A stretch of 64,000 nt of DNA from positions 24,166,350 through 24,230,349 of the forward strand of contig CM057234.1 in assembly GCA_029891385.1 (NCBI GenBank), in the 5' to 3' direction. A program made the translations under genes and the position numbers. Below are positions 22,709-33,416 of the stretch, one piece after another. Every line of letters begins with the position of its first letter. Within the stretch, counting starts at the first letter, position 1. The notes under the pieces were generated by a model. It was not told the DNA's origin. It did no database searches and saw only the letters and a list, made by a program, of their open reading frames with translations. This DNA is from Erythroxylum novogranatense (lineage: Eukaryota; Streptophyta; Magnoliopsida; Malpighiales; Erythroxylaceae).

Positions 22709-25700
22709 TTAATCGCTATCATAACTTAATTGTAAATTACAATCATCTTCACTTTCTGAAGAATAAGAATCAAAATCAGGCTCCTTTTTAGATCTTTGAT
22801 CATCTTCCTCCTCTCCAGATGAAATCTCAACATATTCATGTGATGGATAGTGCAATGGTTCATTATCATCATATGTCACAAATGCATTTATAAAATAAAC
22901 ATCTTCCTGAAATGCTTCACTTTCAATTCTCTATTCTCCTTTTCCATGTGATTAAAACAGACCTCTAGGTTTAACTTTGCAAACCGTCAACCAATCTAAC
23001 TTATCTCGTCGTATGCTGGGAAAAGTGACATAACACACCTGTTTCGTTTGCATAGCCAAAACGAAAGGTTCAAAATGTTTCAATCTTCTGCGTGAGTTGA
23101 TTTCAACAAGATTGTATTGATTATGGACTTTTGTTCCAACATTTGGAGTGGGTTCAAACCAGTCACACTTAAATATCACAGTTTGCTTGATTGGCAACGC
23201 AGGGTACTCAACATTTAGTATCTTAATGATTTTACCATAGAAATCCATGAATTCTCCTTGTATGGAAACTCCACTATTTATTGTTGCCATGCTATGACCA
23301 TGAGCTTCTGTATGATATTTGTAGTCATTAACGAAATAAACCGGATATGATTAATAGTTCACAGAGGTCCCTTAGCAAGATCACAAATGAACTTGTTCTC
23401 TATTTGATTTTCTAAGGCCTACAAAAAAATGATTTAAATATCAATGAATAAATCCGGTTATTTCAACACTTGAATTGTATAATTTAATTATAAGAATATT
23501 TGTAAGTGGAAACTAACATATCTCTCGAACCATCGTGCAAAGTGTCATCCAACCTCATTATTTACTTCATCCTGTCTGTTGTTTTCCATGATCTCGCGTA
23601 ACAATGCCTCATACATCCTGTTACGTTATCATGTAATTTAGTTATGAAAAAGACAAAATTTTACTACCAATATAATGCGGTTGAACTTACTGCACGAAAG
23701 GTTGAACCTCTTGATAGTTCAATAAAATATAACCATAGGTAGCCTCAATTTCTTGCTCTGTTAACATTCTTCTTGTTGCACGCCCATATGCTCGCCCAGG
23801 AAATGTGAAAATGGATATGTTACCATCAGCATCACTGGTTCCTCCCTCATCGTCATTACGAGGAACTTTTCTTGTCATTGTGTGAACGTGTGGTGCAAAA
23901 TAATGTCCACAAAATGTACTAGCCTCCACAACTAAATAAGCATTACAAATGGAACCTTCAACTTTTGCCTTGTTTTTCACATTTTTCTTCAAGTGATGCA
24001 AATGCCTATATTACAAAATATGAGTATTACAATGTAACAGTTAAAACATGTTATAACTTCATTTACTGAATTTTGAATATGAATTACCTCTCAAACGAAT
24101 ACATCCATCGATATTGAACTGGACTAGCTAGTTTAGCCTCGTATGTTAAAAATACACAGGTAAATGCTCCATACAATCGAAAAAGCTTGGAGGAAAAATT
24201 CCTTCTAATTTGTACAAAATTATTGGAATCTCCCTTTCTAGGATTTCCATGTCACTGTACTTGATTTCAGATGATGTTAAACTTTTGAAAAAAAACTTAT
24301 TTCTGTACTCACTTCCCAAACTTTATTCGATGGCAACTCCCAAAATGCGATTGGAATTAATCTTTGCATAAACATGTGACAATCATGACTTTTCAACCCA
24401 AATAATTTGTACTTCCTCATATCCACACACGTTCCCAAGTTTTAAACATAACCATCGGAAAACTTTAAACCCTTCAACCATTCACACAATTTTTTCCTTT
24501 GTTTTTTGTCTAACGTATAACATGCTTTCGGATATTTACCAGTGTGAAGATCTTTATGTAACTCATTCCTTCTACAAAAAATTTGCAAATTAGCTCGTGA
24601 TTTTGCATTGTCATTTGTCCTCCCCTCAATGTTCATTATGGTATTGAACATATTGTCAAATTTCTTTTTTTCGATATGCATGACATCTAAAATATGATGT
24701 ATCAAATTCGTTTTTCAATATGGCAAATCCCAGAAGATGCTTCGTTTTCTCCAACCAAAGTTTTTACTGATGTTTGAATTAACTTCATCAGCTTCAAATT
24801 CTGTAACTTTCAGAAAGCCTAATTCATCAATCTCCAGTAATATCTCTTCACCATCTTTGTAAGGGGGCGAAGGTTTCTTCACCATCATATTTTTAATGAA
24901 CTTATGTTTATTGAGTCTGAATGGATGATTTGGAGGAAAAAATTTCTTGTGATTGTCAAACTAACACACTTTTCCCCTATTTGGAAGATAAAAGGCATCA
25001 GAATCGTTTCCACAATAAGTACAAGCCAATTTTCCAGTTGTGCTCTATCCAGATAACATGGCAAATGCTGGAAAATCACTAATGGTCCACATCAAGCCAC
25101 CCTCAACACAAAATTTTATTTCAGAGAGACATCATATGATTGAATACCATATTCCTACAGATTCTGCAATTCAAATATCAATGGTTGTAAGAACATATCA
25201 ATTTTATGCTTCGGATTACTAGGCCCTGGTACAATCACTGTCAAGAACATATATGCCTCTTTTATACACATCCACGGAGGCAAATTGTAAGGAGTCACTA
25301 TGATTGGCCATGATGAATATTGTTGCCTGGATTGACCACAAGGTTGGAATCTATCCGTTGATAATCCCAACCTAACATTTCGACATTCAACTGGAAAATC
25401 AAGATAGGTGTTATTGAAATGCTTCCATGCCTGTGCATCTGATGGATGACTCATTATTCCATCTTCTTGTTCGTGTTCAAAATGCCATCTCATATGAGAT
25501 GCAGTAACATCTGAAGCATAAAGTCTTTGAAGTCTCGGAGTTAACGAGAAATAATACATCCGCTTCTATGAAACTAATTTCTGCTTCATTGAACGCTTTC
25601 TAGGCCTAAACCTAGATTGCCCACAAAATTTGCACTCTTCTAAGTCCACATCATCTCCCTAATACAACATACATCCCAATTTGCAACAATCAATCTTCTC

Positions 25701-26390
25701 AACAGGCAAATCAAGACCCCTAATAAGTTTCTTCATACTGTAAAAACTATTAACCATTGTATGTTCATGAGGCATTGATTCATTATATCATTCAAGAATT
25801 TTATCAAAACTACGGTCCGAAATATGCCCTTCAGACTTAATGTTCAATATTCATGCAATCAAAGACAATTGGATCATTGTCTCACAATTTGGCCATAACT
25901 TTTGGTCTGCTGATTGTAGTAAGTCAAAGAATTGTTTTACATGTGGGTTCGGTTCTTCTTCAAGATTTCCCATATTTTTGTGAAAGGTATTATCGCTTGC
26001 ATCATAAACCATTTGCTTGTACGGAATTCCAATCTCTTCCATATAATTTGTTCTAAATCCAATCCCCCGTTCAAACTCATTGAAATGCACAGATGATTCT
26101 GCTTGATTACCCCTTGAGCTGCTACAAATGCCAACTTTCCCGTGTCTTGCCCACTCAAAATAATTTGGGACAAACCCTTTTCTCAACAAATGTCCATTAA
26201 CTTCTTCAATAGGAAGGAAACATTTGTATTTGCAATTTTTACATGGACATCTGATCTTCGGCCCATCCATATATGCAGGTTGAGAACATGCATAATGAAT
26301 AAAGGCTTTAACTCTAGCAACAAATTCAGGATTAATGTAACCATCAGCTATTGATCATCTATACATCCAAGATCTATCAATATAACTCAT
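22709..26390 (-). pseudogene. CACTA transposase (Tnp2/Transposase_21), decayed
   Basis: N-terminus MSYIDRSWMYR from ATG at 26390, then the Transpos_assoc zinc-binding motif (IRCPCKNCKYKCF, about 26220-26260). A CKFCGQSR segment near 25615 precedes the Tnp2 catalytic region, which includes SHPSDAQAWKHFN and LGLSTDRFQPCG (about 25340-25370) with one putative catalytic Asp, and LDVMHIEKKKFDNM (about 24640-24690). Then come the DUF4218-like region (HHLKKNVKNKAKVEGSI, STFCGHYF at 23687-24001) and the DUF4216-like domain (22952-23290, VIFKCDWFEP) with an acidic tail ending YDSD at 22709. In-frame stops occur at codon 12, near 25850, 25660 and 25155, so the gene is dead. It would encode the cut-and-paste enzyme. 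Confidence 0.8.
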
Positions 26391-27570
26391 TTCTACAAGA
26401 CTGTTAATGTAAAACAGTGAGTCCATAGTTAGTATCCTTCATGCTCGCCAAAGTATACAGAACATGTAAGATAATATATGTGACTCGGGACCCGTTCTAG
26501 TAGTGACTTATAAGCTCCTCATATTTTTCTTCGATTAGCCTCATAATCTCAATCATGACGAAATTTCCGTTAACTTTTATGGGTTCAAATCTACTAAACA
26601 AACCTATACTAAAGATATCACATACATGTTTCTCATCATATATGTGAGAGGTTTTTTTCAATCATTACTAGTCCTATATTTAATATTTACAACCTTGAAA
26701 ATAAAATAAGTAAATATGAATACTTATTTTAATAAATTGTTTAAAGATATCGTTAGTTTTCACGAACTGTGTAAAGAATGTCGATAATGACAAGTTAAGA
26801 TAAGCTAATTAATAACGACAGAATACGAATCAAATAAATAACGACTGCATAATTTAAGGTAACCGTAACTATAATATAAGTTACACTCATCCTATATTTC
26901 TTTAACAATTAACTGAAGTTCATTCCACAAAGAAAGACCCAAAATATACCTAGTACAAAAAATACGTAGACAACAACATATTCACTTACCTAAACCGAAA
27001 CACCAACGTAGGCAATTGATGAAGGCGAAGACATATTTAAATACCTGGTAAAGCTGCTCTTCAAACTTGCTAAAAATGAATGTACTGGAAATAAAAGAGT
27101 TTCTACAACCAAGAACATATTTGTTCACAGGTTAGAAAACTTTTCTCCTATATAACACATCAATTGCCATGAAATATTTAAATCAATCAAGGTCATTGAC
27201 TATATTCAATCATCATTTAATCCTACGAAGCTCTTAATCCTGAAATAAAAATGGTGATGTCATAATTTACGAATATCCTATTAAAAATTCGGTAGAATTT
27301 TTCCTATAAAATGGACTTCCTCCTTCTGTAAGAAGGGTCAATTAATCCTGTAAAAAAACAACGAAACACTTCTATATCGACTAGTAATCACAACTCATAT
27401 TGGGTTTGCCAACTATATATCTATTCTCAATACAGTCCACATTTAACATCGCAAAATCTATAATTATGCAATTTTCAATACAAGTTAACCAATTTGTAAT
27501 ACCCATACACTGTCAGTTATAGTCAATACATCAACATTTTCTCAATTCTAATCAACAGTAAAATAATTTG

Positions 27571-28400
27571 AGCAGAACATAAATGTATTATTTATAATTA
27601 AATTAAATTCATCTTAATTACTATCCATTTATTAATAACAATATATATAACAAATTATAACAATTTAATTAAAAGTAATACTGTTTGTTTATTAGAACAC
27701 AAAATATATTACCTATTCATATTTAAATTAAATTCATCTTAATTACTATCCATTTATTAATAACAATATATATAACAAATTATACCAATATAATTAAAAA
27801 TAATATTGTTTGTTTATTTGAACACAAAATATATAACTTATTCATATTTAAATTAAATTCATCTTAATTACTATCCATTTATTAATAACAATATATATAA
27901 CAAATTATACCAATTTAATTAAAAGTAATATTGTTTGTTTATTTGAAAACAAAATAAATGTATTATTCATATTTAAATTAAATTCATCTTAATTACTATC
28001 CATTTATTAATAACAATATATATAACAAATTATACCAATTTAATTAAAAGTAATATTGTTTGTTTATTTGAACACAAAATAAATGTATTATTCATATTTA
28101 AATTAAATTCATCTTAATTACTATCCATTTATTAATAACAATATATATAACAAATTATACCAATTTAATTAAAAGTAATGTTGTTTGTTTATTTGAACAC
28201 AAAATAAATGTATTATTCATATTTAAATTAAATTCATCTTAATTACTATCCATTTATTAATAACAATATATATAACAAATTATACCAATTTAATTAAAAG
28301 TAATATTGTTTGTTCATTTGAACACAAAATAAATGTATTATTCATATTTAAATTAAATTCATCTTAATTACTATCCATTTATTAATAACAATATAACAAT
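27571..28400. repeat. 125-bp tandem repeat array, about 6.6 units
   Basis: The word ATTCATCTTAATTACTATCC starts at 27607, 27732, 27857, 27982, 28107, 28232 and 28357: exactly 125 bp between every pair. The units are very AT-rich and nearly identical. The array lies inside the CACTA element, between the transposase start and the right subterminal region. Confidence 0.95.
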
Positions 28401-29189
28401 ATAAATTATTAAACAAGTTCTTATTAAAATTATCTAAAAGAGTTATATAAATTTATGACAAATTTGATGACAAACAATTTTGACATATCATGTGAATTAT
28501 TAAACAAGTTGTTATTAAAATTTAGGCTAGCCTTACAAATTTATTTTTTTCCAATTGAAGTCACTAAAATTATATTATATAATTATCCAATATATTAGTT
28601 ATTAATTAAAATTATGAATAATTTAATTAATTAATTAATAAGAATTTTATTTAATTAAATTTAGTTTTAACTGTATTTAATATTTGTAATTAATTTTCAA
28701 AATTGTTAATAAGTACTTTAATTAAATTGAAAATATCTTTAGAATATATAAATTATAACTTACATTTGATTTAATTATTAAACAAATATATATTTTAATT
28801 TAAATTATGTAATTTAATATAACAAAATAAAATATTCAACAGATTAAAATTTAATTTCTTTACAATTAAGTTATCTTATACATAATCATTACTAATACAT
28901 AATAATATATTAACATTATAAGTTATTTTATTTTAAATAAATTGAAACAACAATTTCAAATTCAAACCCATATAACATTCCTATAAACAACTATAATATA
29001 TCAACATATGTTCTAAACTTCTTCCAAAAGAACATCAATAATTCATATTTAACAACAATTTAAGGCAAACATCTATAAGCATTTTCTCAAACACTCGGTG
29101 TGCATCTCATTTTTCATCCTTAATTTAACACAAAATTCTACGTTTTTTCCATTATTTTCTAACAAACACATACCTATCATTAACAATCA

Positions 29190-29477
29190 CTAATTAACAT
29201 TTAAGATCAAACAATAACTCCATATTACCCAAAACATAATCCACCGAATGACGTAGAGGACGGAGAGGATGGTTTTAAACAGGACGTTACCTTCAGTTAG
29301 GGTGGCAGGAGCAGGGGACGTCGGCGATGCAAGCCTCCACGATGAAGGAAAGACCAGACGGCGACGATGGTTGTAGACGGTAGACACAGGTGGCGACGAT
29401 GAAGGAGAGGAGAAGAAAAGGAAAGCAGGCGCGCAATGGGAGAGGAGGGTTGAAAACTGTTTCAAAACGTGAACCAA
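29190..29477 (-). other. GC-richer leader-like segment at the CACTA 5' end
   Basis: A pyrimidine-rich, moderately GC-rich segment next to the right subterminal repeats, upstream of the transposase in its direction of transcription. It has a splice-donor-like GAAGGTAACG near 29290-29300 and several spurious open frames. In En/Spm the transcript starts close to this terminus, so this may be the non-coding first exon shared by both genes. I see no protein family in it. Confidence 0.35.
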
Positions 29478-29524
29478 AACGACGTCGTTTTGTTACGTTT
29501 TTTAAACGACAATTAGCATATAAA

Positions 29525-29640
29525 TTTACCGACAAAATTTTCGCCGCCGGTAAATAGTTACTTACCGTCTTATTTTTCCGACGCGGTTTTATTTCATCGG
29601 TAATAACTGACGGAATATTACAGGTCTCTAAATTTCTGTC
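29525..29640. repeat. CACTA right subterminal repeats
   Basis: ACCGACAAAATTTTCG, CCGCCGGTAAAT, TTACCGTC, TTCCGACGCGG and CATCGGTAATAACTGACGG: the same word family as at the left end, in opposite overall orientation, directly inside the terminus at 29666. Confidence 0.8.
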
Positions 29641-30084
29641 GCTATCCACTTATTTTTCTTGTAGTGTTTAAATGTTTAAGACTCACCCACGTTTTCTCCA
29701 TTTAAGTACCCATTAAATACTTAAGATCCTTAAAGAGCCCCTTTATATGGTGGGCCCTGGGCTAGTAGACCAAGAGTCCCTTTACATACAATATGCACTC
29801 AGTTCCTAAAAGGTCAAATTTCTTAAAAAATAAAATCCTCAGCCAATATTTCTTGAACTCTTCGGCAAATAATATATCTTAGAGATAGAGTGAGTGCTGA
29901 TATGAAACGTATTGTAGGGAGTGAATATAACACCGACTATAATATGATTACTAGACCCTCTGCATAAATAACCCAGTATTAAATCCACGATTGCAAGGAC
30001 ACCAGACACTTGTCAAGTCAATTATACAAGGCTGTAGATAGGCTTGGCTAATTGAGAATGTAAGAGGCTTTAAGAATTATGAAC

Positions 30085-30140
30085 AATCTGCTAGATCTGC
30101 TCTGTTGTAATATTAGACAACAAAGTAGATCTAGCAGATT
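30085..30140. repeat. Near-perfect hairpin, 24-bp arms and 8-bp loop
   Basis: The left arm 30085-30108 begins AATCTGCTAGATCT. The right arm 30117-30140 is its complement with two mismatches out of 24, around the loop AATATTAG. It could be a fold-back MITE core or a small-RNA precursor stem. Nothing else nearby supports a specific role. Confidence 0.75.
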
Positions 30141-30409
30141 CATCCAGTTATTTCTTTACAACAATTGTTTTCTTTTTCTCTATAATGGGCTTTAAATCAA
30201 TCCAACAATTTTAATCTAGGTGTAAGTGCACTCACCTTTTGTTAGGTACAAGTGCAGATGTATTTCTTTGGATATGGTCGGTACTAGTGGAGATGCAACT
30301 ATATGAAGATAACTACATTACACCACACCACCGTAACTTTTTTCTTTTGCTTTTCTTGTATCCTTAAACACTCACCTTTTCACCATTATCTTTCTCCTAT
30401 CATTAACAG

Positions 30410-30435
30410 AGGTGCCTGTAATTTGCAGGCACCTG
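30410..30435. repeat. Perfect short hairpin AGGTGCCTG...CAGGCACCT
   Basis: AGGTGCCTG, a 7-base spacer TAATTTG, then the exact complement CAGGCACCT. It is too short to classify. It may be a hairpin end of a degenerate mobile element or chance. Confidence 0.7.
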
Positions 30436-32401
30436 TGTCTTGTGTTCCATTTTTGCTATCTTAAGTCAAAAGTAATGGGACACTTTTAACGTGGTACTGA
30501 AATCAAATGAATGCAATCTCCACTACGTAAAGCAAAAGGGATCGAGAACGTGTCAATTATTTTTTCTCTACAAAATATTCTCTTATGGGTTGAATTTAGG
30601 ATGTTAGTAGCGAGAATACTGATGGATGTCGAGGCTGGCAGGTTTCTCAATCAACCTTCAGGGTATGAACCTAGAGGTCCACAGATTATGGAAATTCAGA
30701 GATCCAATGCCCATAAGCTTGAAGAGATTGTGTGGAGAACAATTTGAGAATTCACTTACCAATCTCCTCTACAATTTCGTTAGCCAGTGGTCTGGCTGGG
30801 CTCAACCAGTTTCGTCCATTTGCTACAGAATCCAGCTCAAGTGGCTCATTTTGTAAAATGTAAAGCTCATGAAAAATATTATTCTAAAAATAAGTGAAAG
30901 ATACCAACTTTTCATATACAAAAAACTCGTATATTTTACATAACCTACTTTGCAGGACGCCAATTCCTCTATAATAACTTCTTATTTGACCTGAAATCCA
31001 CCGACCCATAAAACTCATTTCTTTTTTATTTCCCCCAACTCTGGTAATCGATCTACTTCTTCTTCATTTCTCCTGTTGAACTCTTAGAAAATTTGAATTA
31101 TTAAATAAAATTAAATGAGGAATTGGTGGTTTTATTTTCATGTACAAAGAAAAGGGAAATTCAAGAATTTGAAATGATATTTTGAGGTCAAAGCATGAAA
31201 TAGGTGTTTTGTGTATGTATATGTTGTGGGTGTTTTAATGAAATTGATGTGAAAAGAATTGATTTAAGTTTTTGATGATGCTGAGATTTTTGGATAAATT
31301 TGTATGTGTAAGGGTACTATAAACATGTATAGTGAATGAGTTGATTTGAATAGAATTCAAAATCAAAAAATGAATAGTGAAAGTATTAGATTTTGGATAG
31401 TCAAACGTCTGAAATTTTTGGGATGAATAGTAATTGTTGGATCGGAAAAAGAAAACATGCTTTGTTTGAAAAAACGATAGATTTCAAAACTTTTAGGAAA
31501 TCATTACTTGCAGCGGCAGCAACAAATCCAAATCAACATGCCAATCCATACATGATATGGTATAAGGATAATAAAATATAAACAAGATCATGAGTATTAC
31601 CGACTCTTCGCCATGACTTTAAATCCTCGCGCTTATCCTCTCCTTCTTCGTATATCCAAATTCTTTGCCTTTGACTCTTTTCCTTTAGCAATCTACTTTC
31701 TCCTTATTGTAGTATCCTCAATCAATTAGATTTACCACCTGCTCTTCAAGGATAATTAGGTTAACAAAATCCTTTGGTAGGAAAGGAGAAGAAATGTTTG
31801 GAGGAGATGTTCTTAGAAGAAGAAGAAGCAAAATTGAAACTCTTTCAATTGGTATTTTCGATTCTCTCTTTCATAAAAGGAGAGAAGGTGTAAAGAACAT
31901 GCAAGAAGTCTTTCTTGCCTACCAATTTCGTATATGCATGGATAGAAGGAGAGAGAGGCATCAAATGCAGCACTTCTTTCATTAATCACTCATAAAATAG
32001 CCAATAAATGAGATTATCTTCATTTATCTTATGATGGCTATTTGAAAAGACCATAACCTAAAATTCAATACCCAATTTCGGTTTTGCCAAGAAGAAAGAA
32101 GGAAAATGGCCCATCTAATGTACATCTTTAATCTTTAATCTAATGAATGCAAATAGATTACAAGCGAACATTAAAAGGCAATCATTAAACCATTTAATGG
32201 TAAGTTCATAACTCCATTTAATGATGATTAACCATAATAAAGACCATCTTTATTTAGCATTTTAATGTCAAATGTGTGGTTACACATTTAACCTAGGAAT
32301 AACCGAAATTGCTATCTTCTTCTTAAAAAAATTGTTTTAATATAATTAATCTAATTAATTACATTAAACCAAAAACCAAGCCCATTACTAAATGTACATT
32401 T

Positions 32402-32477
32402 GGGCTTCTTTAATTAGACCAAGCCCAATATTCAATTATGGGCTTCTTTAATTAGACCAAGCCCAATATTCAATTAT
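32402..32477. repeat. 38-bp tandem duplication in the Copia-A 3' LTR
   Basis: Two adjacent identical copies of a unit starting GGGCTTCTTTAATTAGACC and ending TTCAATTAT. The 5' LTR has one copy near 57776, so the duplication arose after insertion. Confidence 0.9.
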
Positions 32478-33262
32478 GGGCTTCTAATTAACCTCCATTT
32501 ATATTTCTTACTTAGCTTGATAACCTTCCTTAAAGCCAAGTGGAGAATCTTATTGGACTTTGATAATTCAAGCTCCAATAATGTTGGACCCCGAACCTTG
32601 AGTGACAATTTGATTTAGTAATATGAATGATCAAGTGGATGAGTTGATTGAAATGAAGTTATATAGCAAGAAGTAGAAAGAAAAAGTGTGAAAATTTGAA
32701 GGATTTAGAAAGTTTGACTTTTTGGAGAGAATGTTTGACTTTGAGAGTTGACTTATGATTTAGGCAAAATTTGATAAAATGGTCTTCTGGAAACTTGTAG
32801 GTTATGTTAAGAGATTTTTGTGGACATAAAGTTTGTAATTTTTCGATATCGGGAGTGAAAGTTATGATCAGTCAAAGTTTATGTTTGATCGGGTTTGACT
32901 TTTATATTGGTTGAAACTTTGACTGAGAAATTAACCTAGTTAGAGGTTAATTGAGCTTTGATGTTTTTCATGAAAATTGAAGGATTTGTTTTGATCTTTA
33001 TTTCGATATAAAGTATGAAATTTTTCGATCTCGGAATATTAAGTATGATTTTTATAAGTTCAGATAGAGGATAGTATCTTTGATCGGAAAATGGACTCCG
33101 TAGAGAGTCGAATTGAGTTTTATGTTCTTCTTGGAAGATTTAGAGCTTCTCTCAAGCTTCCTATAGAGACTAAGTTTGTCAAAATTGGAGTTCGGGATTA
33201 AGAGTTATGAATTTCGGAAGTTTTTGATAATAAGTGGAAAAAAAAAAAGTTTGATGTTGCTT

Positions 33263-33416
33263 GCGGCGCCTCGCTAGGCTAAGGCTCGCCCTAGCGGGCG
33301 GGCGCTCGCGGCGCCTTGCTAGGCGACGCCTCGCCCTAGCGAGGCGGGCTGCTCTCGCCCTCGCGAGGGCAAGGCTCGCCCTCGCGAGTTGGGCGTCCGT
33401 ACGCCATCCGACGCCG
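33263..33416. repeat. CpG-rich array, left arm (154 bp)
   Basis: Words such as GGCGCCTCGCTAGG, CGCCCTAGCGAGGCG and CTCGCCCTCGCGAGGGC, most of them self-complementary. The matching block in the right arm (40375-40570) is 42 bp longer and differs widely. Long arginine/alanine-rich open frames across it are composition artefacts. Confidence 0.85.

Larger units (their letters stand above)
19417..29666 (-). mobile_element. CACTA (En/Spm-like) transposon, 10,250 bp
   Basis: Left terminus CACTACAAGAA at 19417-19427. Right terminus is its exact 11-bp complement, TTCTTGTAGTG, ending at 29666. Subterminal regions at both ends carry repeated TACCGACGG/CCGTCGGTAA-type words (19437-19718 and 29525-29640), as expected for binding sites of the TNPA-type protein. 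Two minus-strand genes lie inside: a Tnp2-type transposase (22709-26390) and a Transposase_24-type protein (19979-22665). The flanking 3 bp are CTT and TTT, so the expected 3-bp duplication is imperfect. Both genes are damaged, but the termini are intact, so the element might still be mobilised in trans. Confidence 0.9.
13360..29764 (-). mobile_element. Decayed hAT element hosting a solo LTR and a CACTA element (boundaries tentative)
   Basis: The transposase pseudogene at 13668-16120 defines the element. The left side has TAGGGTCGTTCC at 13360 followed by a GGCC-rich subterminal stretch. The right side ends GGGCCCTGGGCTA at 29764, whose complement begins TAGCCCAGGGCC. GTAGA flanks both proposed ends (13355-13359, 29765-29769), but hAT elements should give 8 bp, so the ends are uncertain. 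Removing the solo LTR (16577-18784) and the CACTA (19417-29666) leaves about 4 kb, a sensible size. Confidence 0.45.
29770..31068. other. Stretch without a recognisable gene; possible low-copy DNA
   Basis: No transposon signature and no convincing gene. Two short overlapping open frames (30511-30747 and 30626-30856, plus) match nothing I recognise and lack a clear start context. Two hairpins stand out (30085-30140 and 30410-30435). This is the best candidate in the window for ancestral single-copy sequence. Confidence 0.4.

Noticed and set aside
27571..28400. Centromeric satellite
   Set aside because: Only 6.6 units, confined to one CACTA element, and the unit length and composition do not identify any centromere repeat I know.
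29190..29649. Two 95-118 aa minus-strand frames at the CACTA end
   Set aside because: They include the terminal and subterminal repeats and lack any domain; more likely a non-coding first exon than protein genes.
19414..29669. Clean 3-bp target duplication for the CACTA element
   Set aside because: Flanks are CTT and TTT. One mismatch, so I do not claim it as intact.
30511..30856. Two short open frames in the unexplained stretch
   Set aside because: Overlap each other in different frames, match nothing I recognise and have no promoter or splice evidence. Kept only as a note.
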